64,000 nt of DNA, taken from positions 62,001-126,000 of the forward strand of contig JALMLS010000061.1 in the NCBI GenBank assembly GCA_038496445.1, written 5' to 3'. Below, piece after piece: positions 11,971-23,959 of the stretch. Every line of letters begins with the position of its first letter. Position 1 is the first letter of the stretch. A program made the translations under genes and the position numbers. The notes under the pieces are model-generated. The model made no database searches. It saw only the letters and a program-made list of their open reading frames with translations, and was not told the origin of the DNA. The DNA comes from Trichosphaerium sp. ATCC 40318 (lineage: Eukaryota; Discosea; Flabellinia; Trichosidae).

Positions 11971-13728
11971 TTATTCGACAACAGCAGAGAGAAATAAGTG
12001 ACTTGTTTCGGAACCACTGATCGCCTTTCTAGAGTTATACTGATTATGAACGAAAGAAGGATCAGTTATATCATCTGATTCTATGAGGTAATCCCTCCAT
12101 GTTCCCAATACTTCAAAATCGTGACTTTTATCAGCTTTTCTCCATAATGTTTGACCTAGAATATTGTAAGTTTTATTTCTTGTCTTTGTAGCACGCTACC
12201 CAGTATTCCATGCGGTCTTATTTCACTCAATCTACCTGTGAAGGATGCTCTCAAATTAATATGACATGTTGAATGCTTGCTAGAGCTGAATCGAAGAGAA
12301 AACTTGTAGCTGGGAAACAAGTAAGAATAAAAACCGAAAATCTGAAAGAACTAAACTTACGGTGGTGAGTCGAACAGTGTTCGTCTATTTTTAGCGTTTG
12401 TAATACGCACGTGACCTGAATCAATTTCAAAAGTATCACTCTTTGTTACATGATTATGGTTGAATTGTATATGATGTGTTAACGTTTGTCTATCGCAGTA
12501 CATAACAAGAGTGTCGTTTCCTTTGACAATAGCTATTGATCCAAGGTATGTTTCGTTTTTTTTCGTAAGGTCACTTGGAAGGAATAGTGCATTTATAAAA
12601 ATAGTTTCATCTGATAGTATAGAGAACACTTTGTTTGGCACACCATGGAAGTCACTAAAAGATGTACATTAGTGTCAAAAAAGAAAAAAAAGGTAATAAC
12701 TTGCAATCTTTGTTTCAGAAAACCAACAAAATGAGGGTCTCCAGAGATTGACGGCGCTTGAAGTAATCCAACAGTCAAATCATCAATTCCTACAGTACTG
12801 TTAGATAACAGTACCATATTGACACTACTGGTGCATACGTAGATTAGAAGCTGTAACCAAAGCAATATTATCAAAAGCTTCTGTTTGACTGTCTATACAT
12901 ATTGTAATAAACCGAGCAGTAAAGTCTCCAAACATAATCCCAAGCAGATTAAAACTTTGACTGAAACCGTTACTATCACTGACAGTTATTTCCAAATCTG
13001 AAACTGTTCCAACAACTAGAGTACATTAGTCTTAAACGTCAAAAACAACAAATGAATACAAAAATCTTGTGTTTAATCAAATTTTCTCATAGCGTACCAG
13101 AGAATCCAATACAATCTATCGGAGATGACAGTGCAATATTTACGGGAGTGATAGAAGGCTTAAATAAAACTGTTAGGTGGAATGCAACAAATTCTATTCA
13201 AATAGAAATACGCACAAGTTTAGAAAAGTCGTTCGGAGGGCTGATTGCTAAAGGCGTCATTTGAGCGATTTGCACTTCGCCAACGCCTCCTGTCATTGTG
13301 GCTGTAGGCAAGGGTAGCCCATAGTCAAAAATAAACGGCTGTGGGTCCAACTGGCCGAATCCGCTAAATTCCTCAACGCCTTTGGATTGTTAAACACGTG
13401 GGCGGATGAGAAGTACCTTATCTTACCGGACAAAGCCAAACTAGATAAGAAATTCCCACGTGCTATCTGTGTGTTCGTAGGAGGTCCTGAAAACAACAAA
13501 TCCGGCATGCTTTCGCTCAGCGTTGCAGCATAGACTACATTAAGTACGTCTAAAAGTAGTAATGCGTAGATGAAGTGTACACCTAATTAAAACAAAGATA
13601 TATAAGTATTTAGTACAAAGAGAGCGTAACACATCAAAGATACTCCAATGTACAGAAAGCATATCTCTGCGGAGGATTATGCAAATAAAATAGAGCGTGC
13701 CTGTTACCATGGTACCGCGTGTGGTCAT
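11971..13728 (-). CDS. Secreted protein with beta-sandwich and GDPHF (VWD-like) domains
   Basis: Splicing ATG ACC ACA CGC G (13,728-13,716) to an exon ending near 13,600 gives a signal peptide (MTTRGVHFIYALLLLDVLNV). Further exons yield one continuous frame: an N-terminal segment (LDPQPFIFDYG), a beta-rich domain ending IDSQTEAFDNIALVTAS, like extracellular jelly-roll domains, and then SISGDPHFVGFLKQR|FDFHGVPNKVF. The later exon has HGILG|QTLWRK. GDPHF, FDFHG and HGILGQT are the signature blocks of VWD-like domains. The frame across QR|FDFHG requires a GC-AG intron beginning GCAAGT at about 12,703. Other introns are 43-90 nt. The protein ends at TAA 11,971-11,973. It is probably a wall, matrix or surface component; no enzyme motif is visible. 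Confidence 0.78.
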
Positions 13729-14178
13729 TTCAAAAGGCAAGAGTAAAAAAGGAGTTGAAACACCAAAGTACTCGCGACAATTTGTTGTTTACCACGTGAC
13801 TTTCTGTTGACTCACTTATCTCGTAAATACTGGGTAATTGTACACTACGCTAGTATGTATACGAGTGATTGGCTGACGGAAGTATTCAGTGCACGTAAAC
13901 AAGTAAATAACGCATTGGTCACGTCGGACCGATGACCTTAACGAACAGTTAATGTGGTACATGCGTACCAGGAGCATCAGCTCTGTTGAACACTTACACT
14001 ACCTATTTTCTCGTTGAAAAAAAATGCCATTGAGAAAACCGGTAATGTTAAGTTATCTTTACCATGCTCCCTCAGCGATGAGTTTGGCCGAATTGGGTAT
14101 TGTATAAAATGGAAAGAATAAGCAGTATCTTGTAGCAAAACCATGTGCTAATCCGCATAGGCTCTGCATTGGTATCTA
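13729..14178. other. Intergenic spacer
   Basis: Between the start of the secreted VWD-like gene and the end of the decayed small gene, both on the minus strand. A CACGTG (about 13,793) lies about 65 nt upstream of the secreted-protein start. No coding signal was seen. Confidence 0.4.
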
Positions 14179-14465
14179 TCAATGGCAAGTAACTTGATGA
14201 ACACCATCACCGAGAGCATGATAGTATGCCCATACATCATTGGCACCTGGTTGAACAGATTCAACATACACCCATATTAATTCTGTTTCAGTTGGTCCAG
14301 TTGTGTAGTAAAACAAGGTTCGCTTCGAACTCTTGTAATGTTGTAGTGATAGGTGTAATAATATGTGCTGCTGTCCAAACCCTACCGTTGTCTGGGCATC
14401 GTACGGGGTAGCCTCGTTCAAACCTGTTTCCTTCAACAAGAAGAGCAAAGGAGAAGGTTGCACTG
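14179..14465 (-). pseudogene. Small secreted-type gene, decayed copy A
   Basis: Homologous to 42,016-42,367 on the opposite strand. Shared blocks are RCPDNGRVWTAAHIITPI in one frame and SVQPGANDVWAY..LGDGVHQVT in another, so at least one frameshift separates them. The initiation codon of the relative (AACAATGCAACT) reads AACAGTGCAACC here, so the ATG is lost. About 235 nt of upstream DNA (14,466-14,700) is more alike between the copies than the coding part is. The family is not recognised. Confidence 0.65.
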
Positions 14466-14700
14466 TTAGTTTTTAAGAGTATTTAAGTACGTTTTCCGCT
14501 TTCCTAAACCAGATAGCAACCTAATCCAGAAAATAACCTAAAACACATTCCGTACCTCTATTTCATATTGACATATTACATTCATTGCGTCTCAGATGAG
14601 TGTACAAGAAGGGATGTTTGTCGTTTTCCCTAAAATGGGTTTTACCATTCTAAATCTGGTTTATTTGTCTTGCACGGGAAACCACGGTACCCAAACGAGC
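14466..14700 (-). promoter_or_regulatory. Upstream region conserved between two dispersed small-gene copies
   Basis: Reads, on the minus strand, nearly the same as 41,808-42,015 on the plus strand. The block just before the start (GTTTAGGAAAGCGGAAAACG and what follows) is almost identical. This copy carries about 25 extra bases near 14,590. Conservation is higher than in the adjoining coding DNA, which suggests either a promoter under constraint or recent gene conversion. Confidence 0.6.
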
Positions 14701-15006
14701 TCTGTTACGTTTGCGTACGCTATGTGATGTGCTTCTTACCTTACATGTAGAACATTGATAAAGAAAAATACTGACCTCTTGATATTTTTTTAATGTCATT
14801 ATTAATTTCTATCGAATGCGCGTTCAGAGAATCAGACCCAGACGTCGTTTCGTAACCTTGCGTTTTGAGTATCTCCACCAAAGCTATTTCGTAAGGTGCA
14901 AACTAAGCATTACGACAGGCGATATCTAATAATTGGGTAAAAAAAGGGTTAACTGTTTAAAACAACCATAACACTCTCACAGCGCGTGAGGAATATTCAC
15001 TGTACA

Positions 15007-15630
15007 ATGCGCAAGGAAAGTAAAAAAAAGAACTCAGTTACGAAAAACAGTAGTCTACGAGGGATAAGCAAGTCGTTCAAGGCAGTACGGTTTGAAAAGA
15101 AAAATAAAAATACAAACGTCAAGTTTGATGCTCCAACAAAACTTCACGATGAGGAAAGATCTACACAACAATGGGTGTATGCTACTCCATCAAAGAAATC
15201 CTCTTTTCCTAACCGAGAACGGCTTATACGAGGAACAAGAGCAGCCGCACAACAAAATAAAAAAAATCAGAAAAAACACTGGATTCATGGCAAACCACGT
15301 GACGCTTACGATACAGAAAAACCACCAGAGAAAATCGATCACGAAGAAATAGTAAAGCAAAAGGATACCATTGAAACCAAACACATACAAGCCAAAGAGC
15401 CACCAGAAGAGGATGACCAAACATTCATATCAGTGTCTACAGCAACATTCTTATCTCTCGATACTAATACTTTCTTATCGCTTGAGAGAACAGCTTTAGA
15501 ATCTTCATTTCATACAGCCACAATATTCTCAAATTTTTCAGACACTAACGCCAATGATTATCCACAAGCATTTAACCCATGCGAGACATTTCCACTATCT
15601 AGTCCTGAATTACCAGCCTACCAATTTTAA
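15007..15630 (+). CDS. Lys-rich hypothetical protein, single exon
   Basis: An open frame of 207 codons from the ATG at 15,007 (MRKESKKKNSVTKNSS). The first 110 residues are strongly basic with clusters such as MRKESKKK and NKKNQKKHW. The second half is acidic, then Ser/Thr/Phe-rich with a near repeat (TFISVSTATFLSLDTNTFLSL). There is no transmembrane segment and no known domain. Length without introns in an intron-dense region, and codon use like its neighbours, support a real gene. A nuclear or RNA-associated role would fit the basic half but is only a guess. A CACGTG lies inside the frame at about 15,296. Confidence 0.6.
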   Translation: MRKESKKKNSVTKNSSLRGISKSFKAVRFEKKNKNTNVKFDAPTKLHDEERSTQQWVYATPSKKSSFPNRERLIRGTRAAAQQNKKNQKKHWIHGKPRDAYDTEKPPEKIDHEEIVKQKDTIETKHIQAKEPPEEDDQTFISVSTATFLSLDTNTFLSLERTALESSFHTATIFSNFSDTNANDYPQAFNPCETFPLSSPELPAYQF

Positions 15631-16018
15631 TATCACGAACGTGACATTAAATTGTAAAACAAGCAACACGTGCTTAAATAAATTGTATTTTATGTATTAC
15701 TCATACGACCTTTGACAGTACATAAAGTAGCACAAGATGTCTCAAGTGATCCTAGACGCCTTAAATAAATGTTGATAAATTACTTTGTTGTTGCCTTAGG
15801 TAGTAGCAAACGAAAAAGATGGCATGTTTTGTTCCAAAATAAAAAGCAGTTTTCTTGTGCAACCAAGTTTGAAGAAACATCAATTCTTTAGATGGCACGT
15901 GGTTAATGAATAAATACTAAATATTCAGGTATTTACATTCCTAGCATTGGCACCTGAAACACAAAAAATTATCAACAAGTACTTAAATCAGCGATTGCTT
16001 AACTAATGAAGAGCCAAA
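15631..16018. other. Intergenic spacer
   Basis: AT-rich. CACGTG occurs at about 15,668 and 15,897. No gene seen. Confidence 0.4.
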
Positions 16019-16262
16019 ATGCATGCAACAATGCGCACGCTACAGTGTAATCATATGCGAGCGTGGGATCGTGGCTTGAAGCGTCCTGCGCTGCGCACTT
16101 TACAGATTAATCCGTTACACCATGCAATAGCTTCCCAGAACGTACAACAACGTTTTCAATCGAGAAATCTGTCAACACGAACAGCTAAAGTTATAATCCA
16201 CCGAGCAATGGTTAGAGTCAGTCATTTACCTCTCCTCAAGGATATGATCATATCTACACGTA
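16019..16262 (+). CDS. Possible 5' exon or small Arg-rich protein
   Basis: An open frame from ATG 16,019 (MHATMRTLQCNHMRAWDRG), Arg/His/Gln-rich, with the composition of a mitochondrial targeting stretch. It ends at a good donor (ACAC|GTACG, about 16,262). Splicing to an acceptor at about 16,407 keeps the frame of the next gene, so this may be its first exon. The intron would be about 145 nt, long for this window. It could also be non-coding. Confidence 0.3.
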
Positions 16263-16407
16263 CGTAGTCTGTTTTTCTCACATTAATTTCCATTACATGT
16301 AAAACCGCATGTTTTCGCGCTATATTACGACCCAGAGAAGAACTACGCTCTGTTTAGAAAAATACAGCGAAAAAATTATTACATAGCCTAACACGCCTCT
16401 ACAACAG

Positions 16408-18811
16408 ATTTTAGAATTCGCAACATACTAAGACTGAGCCTGTACAACGTGGAGGACATTTCGAAGCGATTAAAAGCAAATCCTTTAAAAGAAGACATAA
16501 TAATTAACCACGCGCTCAATCTGATATGGCATTCTCTAAGGAATGACTTGGAGAAGACACCACATGAAATAGGAGAATTAAACTATTGTCCTCTTCATTT
16601 TACGGATAAAACTGTACAACCCTTAGCGCGGTATGCTATGGAGATAGGAAAGGTAAGTTAAATGTAAAATTGACTCTTTGGAACGTCACAGCACTCAGGA
16701 TTTTTTATTTTTTTTTGACTTGCGTAAGAAAAACTTTCTGGTTTTTTTTCGAACACAGTAGAAGGATTTATTCTGATTTCTTTATTTTTTAGAGGATGAT
16801 ATATAAAGGCGTATCAACACGCGTTGGGTATTCATATTTGCTTATTGCACATGCAATATACAAGTAGTAAGTTTAGTTTTTTTTTTTCGATGTTGTTGAC
16901 GCTCATATCGTCTTTAGCCTTGCGAAAGATGTTCCTGAGGCATTCATTTATAGAAGGTTCAAATGTAAAGTATTAATAGCTGGATTTCTTATCGAGCAAG
17001 ATGCATTTTCATCGTACAGTGTTGGATATAAATATTTAGAAGAAGCATTTCTAATGTTCAACGATTTTCACATTGAGATACGGCATGCAAAAAGATTTAT
17101 CATACAAGACTCTCTAGGTATGTAAAACATATACTAGAGTGTTATATTAGCACTATGAATACAAAGACAAGCGGAGTATAGAAGAATTAGAAAGTCTTCC
17201 TCTAACTCTTGTTTTGTTCTAGTTTCAAAAACTAACTTTTTGTTGAAGACGAGATTGCTGATCTCTTTGCGAGCATAATTAATGAGTCTAGTCATGAACA
17301 AGTACCTAGAGGAGAACCTCTTAGAATGGTAGAGTTCTTGGTAGACTATTCATATAGCAAAAAGCTGTTTGATGCCTGCGAGCTCAGTTTTACGTTAGCA
17401 AAAATACAACAAAATCTTTTTCTTCTTGATGCAGCAGAGAAGACGTTATTACGTGTAAGTTTGAAGAAAACACCAGCAAAAAGAAGGATTCATTTATTTA
17501 TGGGATTGGGTACCACATACTTTTTAAAGGGAGAGTATCAACTTGCGAGGCTTTATTTCAACAAGGTATCAAAAAATAATTTCTCTTTTTTTTTTTCCTT
17601 CTCTCGTCAGCCTCTCTTTCATATTATTTTTTACGGATTATCAATATGTTTTTTATTGTAACTTTGATACTATTTTCGAAGTTTAGTTGCTTTTTATTTT
17701 ACATGGATAATGTACAGTCATTCAAAAAGACAAAAACGAATTTTTTTTTTTTGCAAAATACAATCTTCTAATTTTTTTCCTTCAAGGCTCCTGAAGCTCT
17801 TGCACAAGATAAAAACATAGATGAGATAATTAAAATTAAGATGTTCTGGATGATAATATGCTCAAATATAGCTGTAAGCGATTTTTCAACTGTCAAGGCT
17901 GTTACAGAAGCAGCACAGGATGCTTTAGAGGAAACAACTTTTTTAACTATGATGTTTGAAATGTTGGACTCTATGGTATCACGTGTACAATGCGGAGAAG
18001 AATTTCCTTCAACATGGTATATTATGCGTTATTCTCCTTCGACATGGGGACAACAATCAAGATTCCTACAAATGAAGACAGAGACAGCTTTTTCATTACT
18101 TTCTTGTGTACGTCTCACTTTTTTTCTTTTTTTTTTCGTTTGGTGATCTTTTCCTACTTTCGGTATTCTTTTATGTATCTTTACGATATGTAACGCTCAC
18201 TTGTTATATTTTTGTTGCTTAAACAGTTATAAGTACCACTTGAGGCAGTATTCTCTAACGTCATTGTTGATTTTTTTTCCATCCCTTTCTATGTTTGAAA
18301 CTAATACTTTTTTAGGCAACAGTTGCTCTTGCATCAGCAGCGGAGATTTCATACGATACGCCGGATATTGCAGAAAACCGTATGTCCATGCAAAGTTATT
18401 TCCTAGAGACTCTTCTTTTTGCTTTTGGCCTCAAATCCAATTGTGCTTAAAAAAACAACGTCTCATTTTAAAAAAAACAACTCACTGAGTGATGGTGCCA
18501 CGTCACGTGCTAACTTTTTTTTAAAACTAGTCTATTGGACTGCAATAAAGATAGGTATTGCTGCATCAAAATCTGAAGATACTATGGAGCTAGTAGGACC
18601 ATGTCTTGGATTACCAATATCACGGCTTATAAAGTATTACGAAAATCTTGGAATGGAATATAGTGATAAGAGAAGTGTTCTTATACAATGCTTAGAATTT
18701 ATATCTACTATGCCTACTGAGAACTATGACCTCGATTCATGTATAGAGGATATGGAGGAAATTTTAGAGTCCACAGCTGGACTCAAAACATTGTACAATA
18801 AACGAGTGTAA
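16408..18811 (+). CDS. Alpha-helical / TPR-like repeat protein
   Basis: At least seven exons: about 16,408-16,650, 16,792-16,870, 16,915-17,120, 17,245-17,565, 17,786-18,110, 18,315-18,450 and 18,528-18,811, ending at TAA. The first clear block is NVEDISKRLKANPLKEDI. TPR-like helix pairs are plain in the middle (LFDACELSFTLAKIQQN; LFMGLGTTYFLKGEYQLARL). No catalytic motif is present. The gene carries long T-rich introns. The family is not recognised; TPR-type scaffolds usually hold protein complexes together. The 5' end is open: no ATG is in the first certain exon, and the 16,019 frame is the best candidate for it. Confidence 0.65.
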
Positions 18812-19007
18812 ACAAAAACTCTCAACAATATTAAATCCTTACCGATGAAGGTGGCAATGCTTGAAGTACAATAGTGAATTTCACTGTCATTACGTTTATA
18901 CGGTGGAAGTTGCTTGACAACTTAACAAGGTTAAGCAGCTAAAAATGTTGGTCTAATGGAAATCTCCAAAATTTGACTTGGTCGCAGTTTGTCTTCATTT
19001 TACAACC

Positions 19008-20195
19008 ATGAAGCGTAAGAATACTACTCCGTATATTACAAGCGATAAAGCTTGCCAGTTTTGGCGCCTTCCTAACGAAACTTGTGTTGAAATACTCATC
19101 AATCTGTTACACTGCGATATCTTGGCTCTATCAGCTACTTGTCATCGTATGAACACTATCTGTACTTCGAACTTTATTTGGCGCAGGATTTACGCTAAAA
19201 CCTTCCCCATGCCCTTCTGGGTGTATGAAAATAGTCGCAGGAGGTCATTGTATCCAGAATTATGGAAAGAAGCGACTAGAACGACTGTTAATATCAAAAA
19301 CAAGTTTTTTACGAAGAACAATCAAACAATCATAACAAGGGAGCCTGTATGCTACCCAATAACAGGATTATGCTTTATAAATGAATTTAAAATAGATCCA
19401 TACAACAATAACAGAACTCTAATTTGTGGAGGAGCTGCATTTAAACCACCCAAAGGTTTTTTGATGTTTCAAGAAAATTCTGAGATAACTAATTTTGAAC
19501 ATCCAAAATTACGTTGTTGTAGATCGTGTGACATTGGAGATAATAATATGGTAGCAGCAGGTATGATAAACGGAATCATACTGTGGAATAGTGATGGTAA
19601 GGTATCGTCCTTTACAAATACTGGAATCAATACAAAGAAGCTTTGCTTTGTTGATGATAATTCTCTTGCCTATTGTTTTGATACGATACATGACCTCAAT
19701 GTAAGGATATTTGATACCACTACATCAAGTACAAGGATGGAATTCTACGGGCACAATTCAGTTATTTGTTCACTTCGTACTTCGATTAGTGGAAACCTTG
19801 TTTTATCTGCAGACACAAAATCAACTAAAATATGGGACGAAAGATCAGGACATAAAGAAGTACTGACAATTCAAGATATGCCATATATAAGTACACTGAT
19901 TAATAATATTATTGGAGGAGCAAATCATCATGCTGTGAGTATACTAGACATTCGAAAGCCTCAGAATCCTGTTTTCAAAAAAAATATTCAAATGGGGTCG
20001 CTTACAAAGACAGTTCAAATTGATGGTATGAAGCTTGTTGCATGTGGACAAGATTGTATAAATATATTTGGATTATCAGACCCTTGGCATGATCAGGGTA
20101 TTATTGCTGGACGTTGCCAGTATCTTGATACAACACCCAGTAAGATTGTAGCATATGTTGAAAGACAATTAGTCCATATTGATTGTAATCTATAA
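19008..20195 (+). CDS. F-box / WD40-like beta-propeller protein
   Basis: Single exon, 395 residues from the ATG at 19,008 (MKRKNTTPYITSDKACQFW). Residues about 18-60 form an F-box: RLPNETCVEILINLLHCDIL, then ALSATCHRMNTI and FIWRRIYAKTF. The rest has weakly conserved propeller blades, for example FYGHNSVICSLRTSISGN followed by TKIWDERSGH, and VSILDIRKPQNPVF. It is probably a substrate adaptor of an SCF ubiquitin ligase, with the F-box binding Skp1 and the propeller the target; the substrate is unknown. It follows the TPR-like gene on the same strand by about 200 nt. A CACGTG lies about 50 nt past its stop. Confidence 0.8.
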   Translation: MKRKNTTPYITSDKACQFWRLPNETCVEILINLLHCDILALSATCHRMNTICTSNFIWRRIYAKTFPMPFWVYENSRRRSLYPELWKEATRTTVNIKNKFFTKNNQTIITREPVCYPITGLCFINEFKIDPYNNNRTLICGGAAFKPPKGFLMFQENSEITNFEHPKLRCCRSCDIGDNNMVAAGMINGIILWNSDGKVSSFTNTGINTKKLCFVDDNSLAYCFDTIHDLNVRIFDTTTSSTRMEFYGHNSVICSLRTSISGNLVLSADTKSTKIWDERSGHKEVLTIQDMPYISTLINNIIGGANHHAVSILDIRKPQNPVFKKNIQMGSLTKTVQIDGMKLVACGQDCINIFGLSDPWHDQGIIAGRCQYLDTTPSKIVAYVERQLVHIDCNL

Positions 20196-20536
20196 CTGTA
20201 TCGTACTCAAATTATGAGTATACTATCTAATAAATATAGAAATCACGTGCATTTTAAGCCATAGTAAGTGAATCAAAGTTTATGCCAACAGGCGTTGTTC
20301 GATTTGTTTACAAAATATACTGTTTCAGTTCTGACAAAACTGAGTCACTAGCAATAGTGGATTATTTGATTGGGTAGATAGTCAATATGTTGATGAATCA
20401 AGTGAATGATAGTGCAGTGTAGTCAAGTACTCGGATATCTTTATAATGTTAACAAATACCTCAGCGATCTGGTTGTACAAAATACTAAACGTTTTGATTC
20501 AGGTATTTATTCTGCACTAGTTTCATATAGTTGTTT

Positions 20537-23500
20537 TTACACATGATTGCTTCCCTTCATGTTGTTGACTTTCATAGAACTGCATATAAAGTAAAGCCAA
20601 AAACAGACGCCAACAACAAATATTAGAAATACATAACATAGCATGAAGTACGCATTTCCTAGCTCAACTGCAATAAAAGCTGTTTGTCCATCAATAAATG
20701 CATTAACATTCGCATCTAAAATTCACATGTCAAAGAAAATCATTTGATTAAACGTGGCGTACGTGTTCTATCTACAAATGAATCAACGGTTGAGTTACTT
20801 ATAGTTGGCGGATTAGGAATTTTGAAACTTGACTGCACGATATCATCAGTAAGCAGAGATAGAGCCGGTCCAACAGCACTATAAAAACTTAGCATTTTGA
20901 TTTGTACAATGTTCGAAAGAGATGTTGTTTACATACCGTAAAACAGTAACGACATCATCAACGCCTAGAAGACATGATAGCAAGCTTTCTAGAATATTTG
21001 CTAGGAAATTTGTGATAAATTTACCAACTTCATCTGCTATGTCTCTAAAGAACAGTTAGTATTGGGAGAAAACAAGATTGTTTTTCCTGCGTACTCTTGT
21101 ACATTTTCGATTCGATCTGCAATGTTACTCAACGCCCTATCCACTGCGTTCATTCCTCTAAGTACGTTCCTTTCAGTCTCGAGTAACGACTGGGTAACAC
21201 GTGAGTCTTTTAAGTCAAAACAGCAAACGTACGTCGGTGAGGTTTTGAAGGTAAACATCATTTGCTCCGATAATCAAATTGTTCACTTCAACCCGTACAT
21301 CTCCAGCAAACGACCTTACATCTGTATCAATCCATTTATCAATTTCAGCTGATGATGTGTTGAGACCAGCGAGATAAGCATGGAAGAATATAATTGTAAG
21401 CACAGCAATAACAATTAATGCAATAACAGGCTTCCAGATGAGAAATTCCATGCAATAAAAAGTTGGTGCTTCTTCTGGTTTTTTACTACAAAAACATAAA
21501 TTTGTGTATCAAATTTAGATAGAGTGTCGTGATCTTACCGTGGACGTCTATCGATGTTCTTGATTATTTTTCTGTTGTTTAACCACCGAGTTACTTCATT
21601 AGAATAATACAAGAACACCCAAGTTGCAAAGATAACAATGATATTAAGACTGATTAACCCATACGAAATGAAACGAACAATATTGACTGCGCCGTCATAA
21701 GGTTCAAAGTCTAAATCATCACAAAATTGTATCTCATCATATTCGGGTACTCCAATAGGAACAATATTAGCTTCTATAACGTTCTCCCTTAAAGAAAGTA
21801 AGAAAGAAATGAAAGCACAAATCCACTATAAAAAACGCACTTGATTTTTTCAACTTCGCCTGTTAAGAGATCATCAAGAAGTCCTTTGACGAAATCTGAT
21901 AACGCTTCTTGAATCTTGCTTGAAGAAGGTAGGAACAAACCCTTTAAAACCCGTCAATCAAACTAACAATACAATCACGTGCGTACAGATTTAGGCGCTA
22001 CTGGAGTAAACTCGACTTCGCTTTCATTAAATCCAATATTGGTCAAGCCAGTGTTGTTCAGAGTAGAGTTATTGAAATCATCGATTTCATTAGACGTCGT
22101 GTCAATTTCATTTGTGACATCTTGTAGGATTGATTCAAGTTCAGCATCGGTTAGTTGCTGCACAGATCTCTTAAAGCCAAGGGCGCCCTTGATTGAATCG
22201 CCAGCTTTTTTCAATGTATCTCGGGCAGAATCCAATAACTTGTTACTATTCAACGGTTAGCTAAAGGTCGAGTTCACAAGTTACCACTTACAGTGGATTA
22301 AATATAAGAACCATAGCGTCATAAGCACATAAGAATACTCCCATTTTCCCTGAAATAATAAAAATTGCGACCTAAAGGTTCAATGTGTTAGAGCTTTTTC
22401 TTGATGACGGAAATGAAATAAAAAGAAAAGAAGTTTATGTACGTCAACTGAGACAAAAACACCTTCTAGCGCTAAGTCTAAACCACTTGTAACTTCGTTT
22501 GCAATAACATCTAATATCAAGGCATTTGAATCTTCTGCTTTTGTCACGTGACTATTTAAAACATTCGTTGAAGCAATCTCAAAATCCAAACATTGATTCA
22601 AAATTAATGTCTTAGTTGAATCAGCGCTCTGACTTAAGTTATTCAAAAACAAGATATTGGAACCCCTGTGAGTAGAAAGTTATACATCTGAGAACGAACA
22701 AATAGTCACGTACAAGAGTAGAAATAAAGCGCCAATGTACATATGCCAGAACATCCTGCAGCTGTTTGCTTTTGTACCTACATATTTAGGATGTTTCTGG
22801 GATCCAAACTTTCTCTTGCTGTTGTTACTATTCAGCTGAATATTTACGCTGCTGTTTTCTTCTTTGTCTTCAAATGAATCATCACTGTATTCAACACGTT
22901 GAGGTACAGGCTGTGAATGTTGAACTCGATTGATGGTAGGTTCGTCATTCACTGCTGGCGGTTGAGGTTTAGCCTTTGGTTGTGGAGGTGTAACCAATCT
23001 TGGTGAACGCGGCTAGGAATATAGTAAGATTTGTTACAAGCAAATTGATTGGAGCTTTTCGCTAGTACTTACAGAACTCTGCTGATGATTTGGAAGTGAA
23101 GGATAAATACTAGTATTGTTCGTGATAGGAACATCACTGGTTTCTATTGGGTTTCTTTTTGCAGTAGATATTTCAGCTCTATGAGTAGACGAACTAGAGA
23201 AGAGTTTGCGGCCCGTTTTAAAAGGTTCACGTGATTGTGATTGCTTACCTTGCTTTCAACGAAGGCTTCTTCGTTCTGCCCTTAGGAAACTCACTTTCCG
23301 GACGTTGTTGGGTGCTAGCACAAGAATCTTTAGAGAAGATAAAGTAATGTCGTGTGCGTACGCTTTCTTACTTTTCTTTGGCTTGGAATCCTTCCGAGAG
23401 GAGTCTTTACGGAGTAACTTACTCAAACCTTTTGGAAAAAAGTTAACTTCTTCGAAGTTCGGGTTTTCTTTTTTCCCGGATGCTTAGGGGTTTTCTTATT

Positions 23501-23710
23501 TCCCGGATGTTAAGGGGTTTTATTTTTTCCAGAACACTAAGAGTAACGCACGTATTTGATCATGTGGATTTTCTGTATGAGATACTGTTTCTTTGTTCTG
23601 TAACAAACATTGTCAGACATTAAAAAAAAACAATCAGCACTTACAATCAAGTCTGCGTTTGTCTCAGTGTCCCAATTACCGCTAGCGGTAATACCGTGAT
23701 TGTCTGCCAT
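20537..23710 (-). CDS. Four-span membrane protein with two large loops (Prm1/prominin-like topology)
   Basis: ATG 23,710 (MADNHGITASGNWDTETNAD) to TAA at 20,537, in more than ten exons. The N-terminal cytoplasmic part is Lys/Ser/Pro-rich (KGLSKLLRKDSSRKD; PPQPKAKPQPP). TM1 is encoded near 22,750-22,690 (FWHMYIGALFLLLYVTICSF). A first extracellular loop of about 250 residues holds Asn sequons and helical stretches. TM2 (ISYGLISLNIIVIFATWVFL, near 21,640) and TM3 (WKPVIALIVIAVLTIIFFHA, near 21,410) flank a short loop. A second large loop precedes TM4 (FMLCYVFLIFVVGVCFWLYF, near 20,620) and a short tail. This two-loop pattern matches the fungal fusion protein Prm1 and partly prominins. I claim topology, not sequence identity; function is unproven. 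Confidence 0.68.
23462..23530. repeat. 27-bp tandem repeat, about 2.5 copies
   Basis: Copies at 23,462-23,488, 23,489-23,515 and a partial one at 23,516-23,530, each with the core TTTCCCGGATG. On the minus strand they read as Pro/Gly/Lys codons at the edge of an exon of the four-span membrane protein. One copy carries TAA where another has AAG. Confidence 0.8.
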
Positions 23711-23959
23711 TGGTAGTTGTGTATTTGTATACTTGTATGTTGTGGATTACGAGTCTGTGTTTAGTCTAGGGTTTTTAGTTGAACGTTTCATTCTCATGAC
23801 AAATGAGCACGAATTTTCACCTGAAGGTACCTATCGCACCTACCGAACGTATATAATCTATCAAAGGGATTTGAAAATGTTCGCTGTAACACGCCACACA
23901 TGAAATCACGTGATACATTCCACGGTAAAACACGATTTCTCACATGAAGATGTATGTAT

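Noticed and set aside
12593-12874. A separate gene starting at 12,874 with a signal-like MIILLWLQLL
   Set aside because: That start codon is TTG, and the segment reads better as the continuation of the upstream secreted protein once a phase-correct intron (GTATGC...CTGTAG) is removed.
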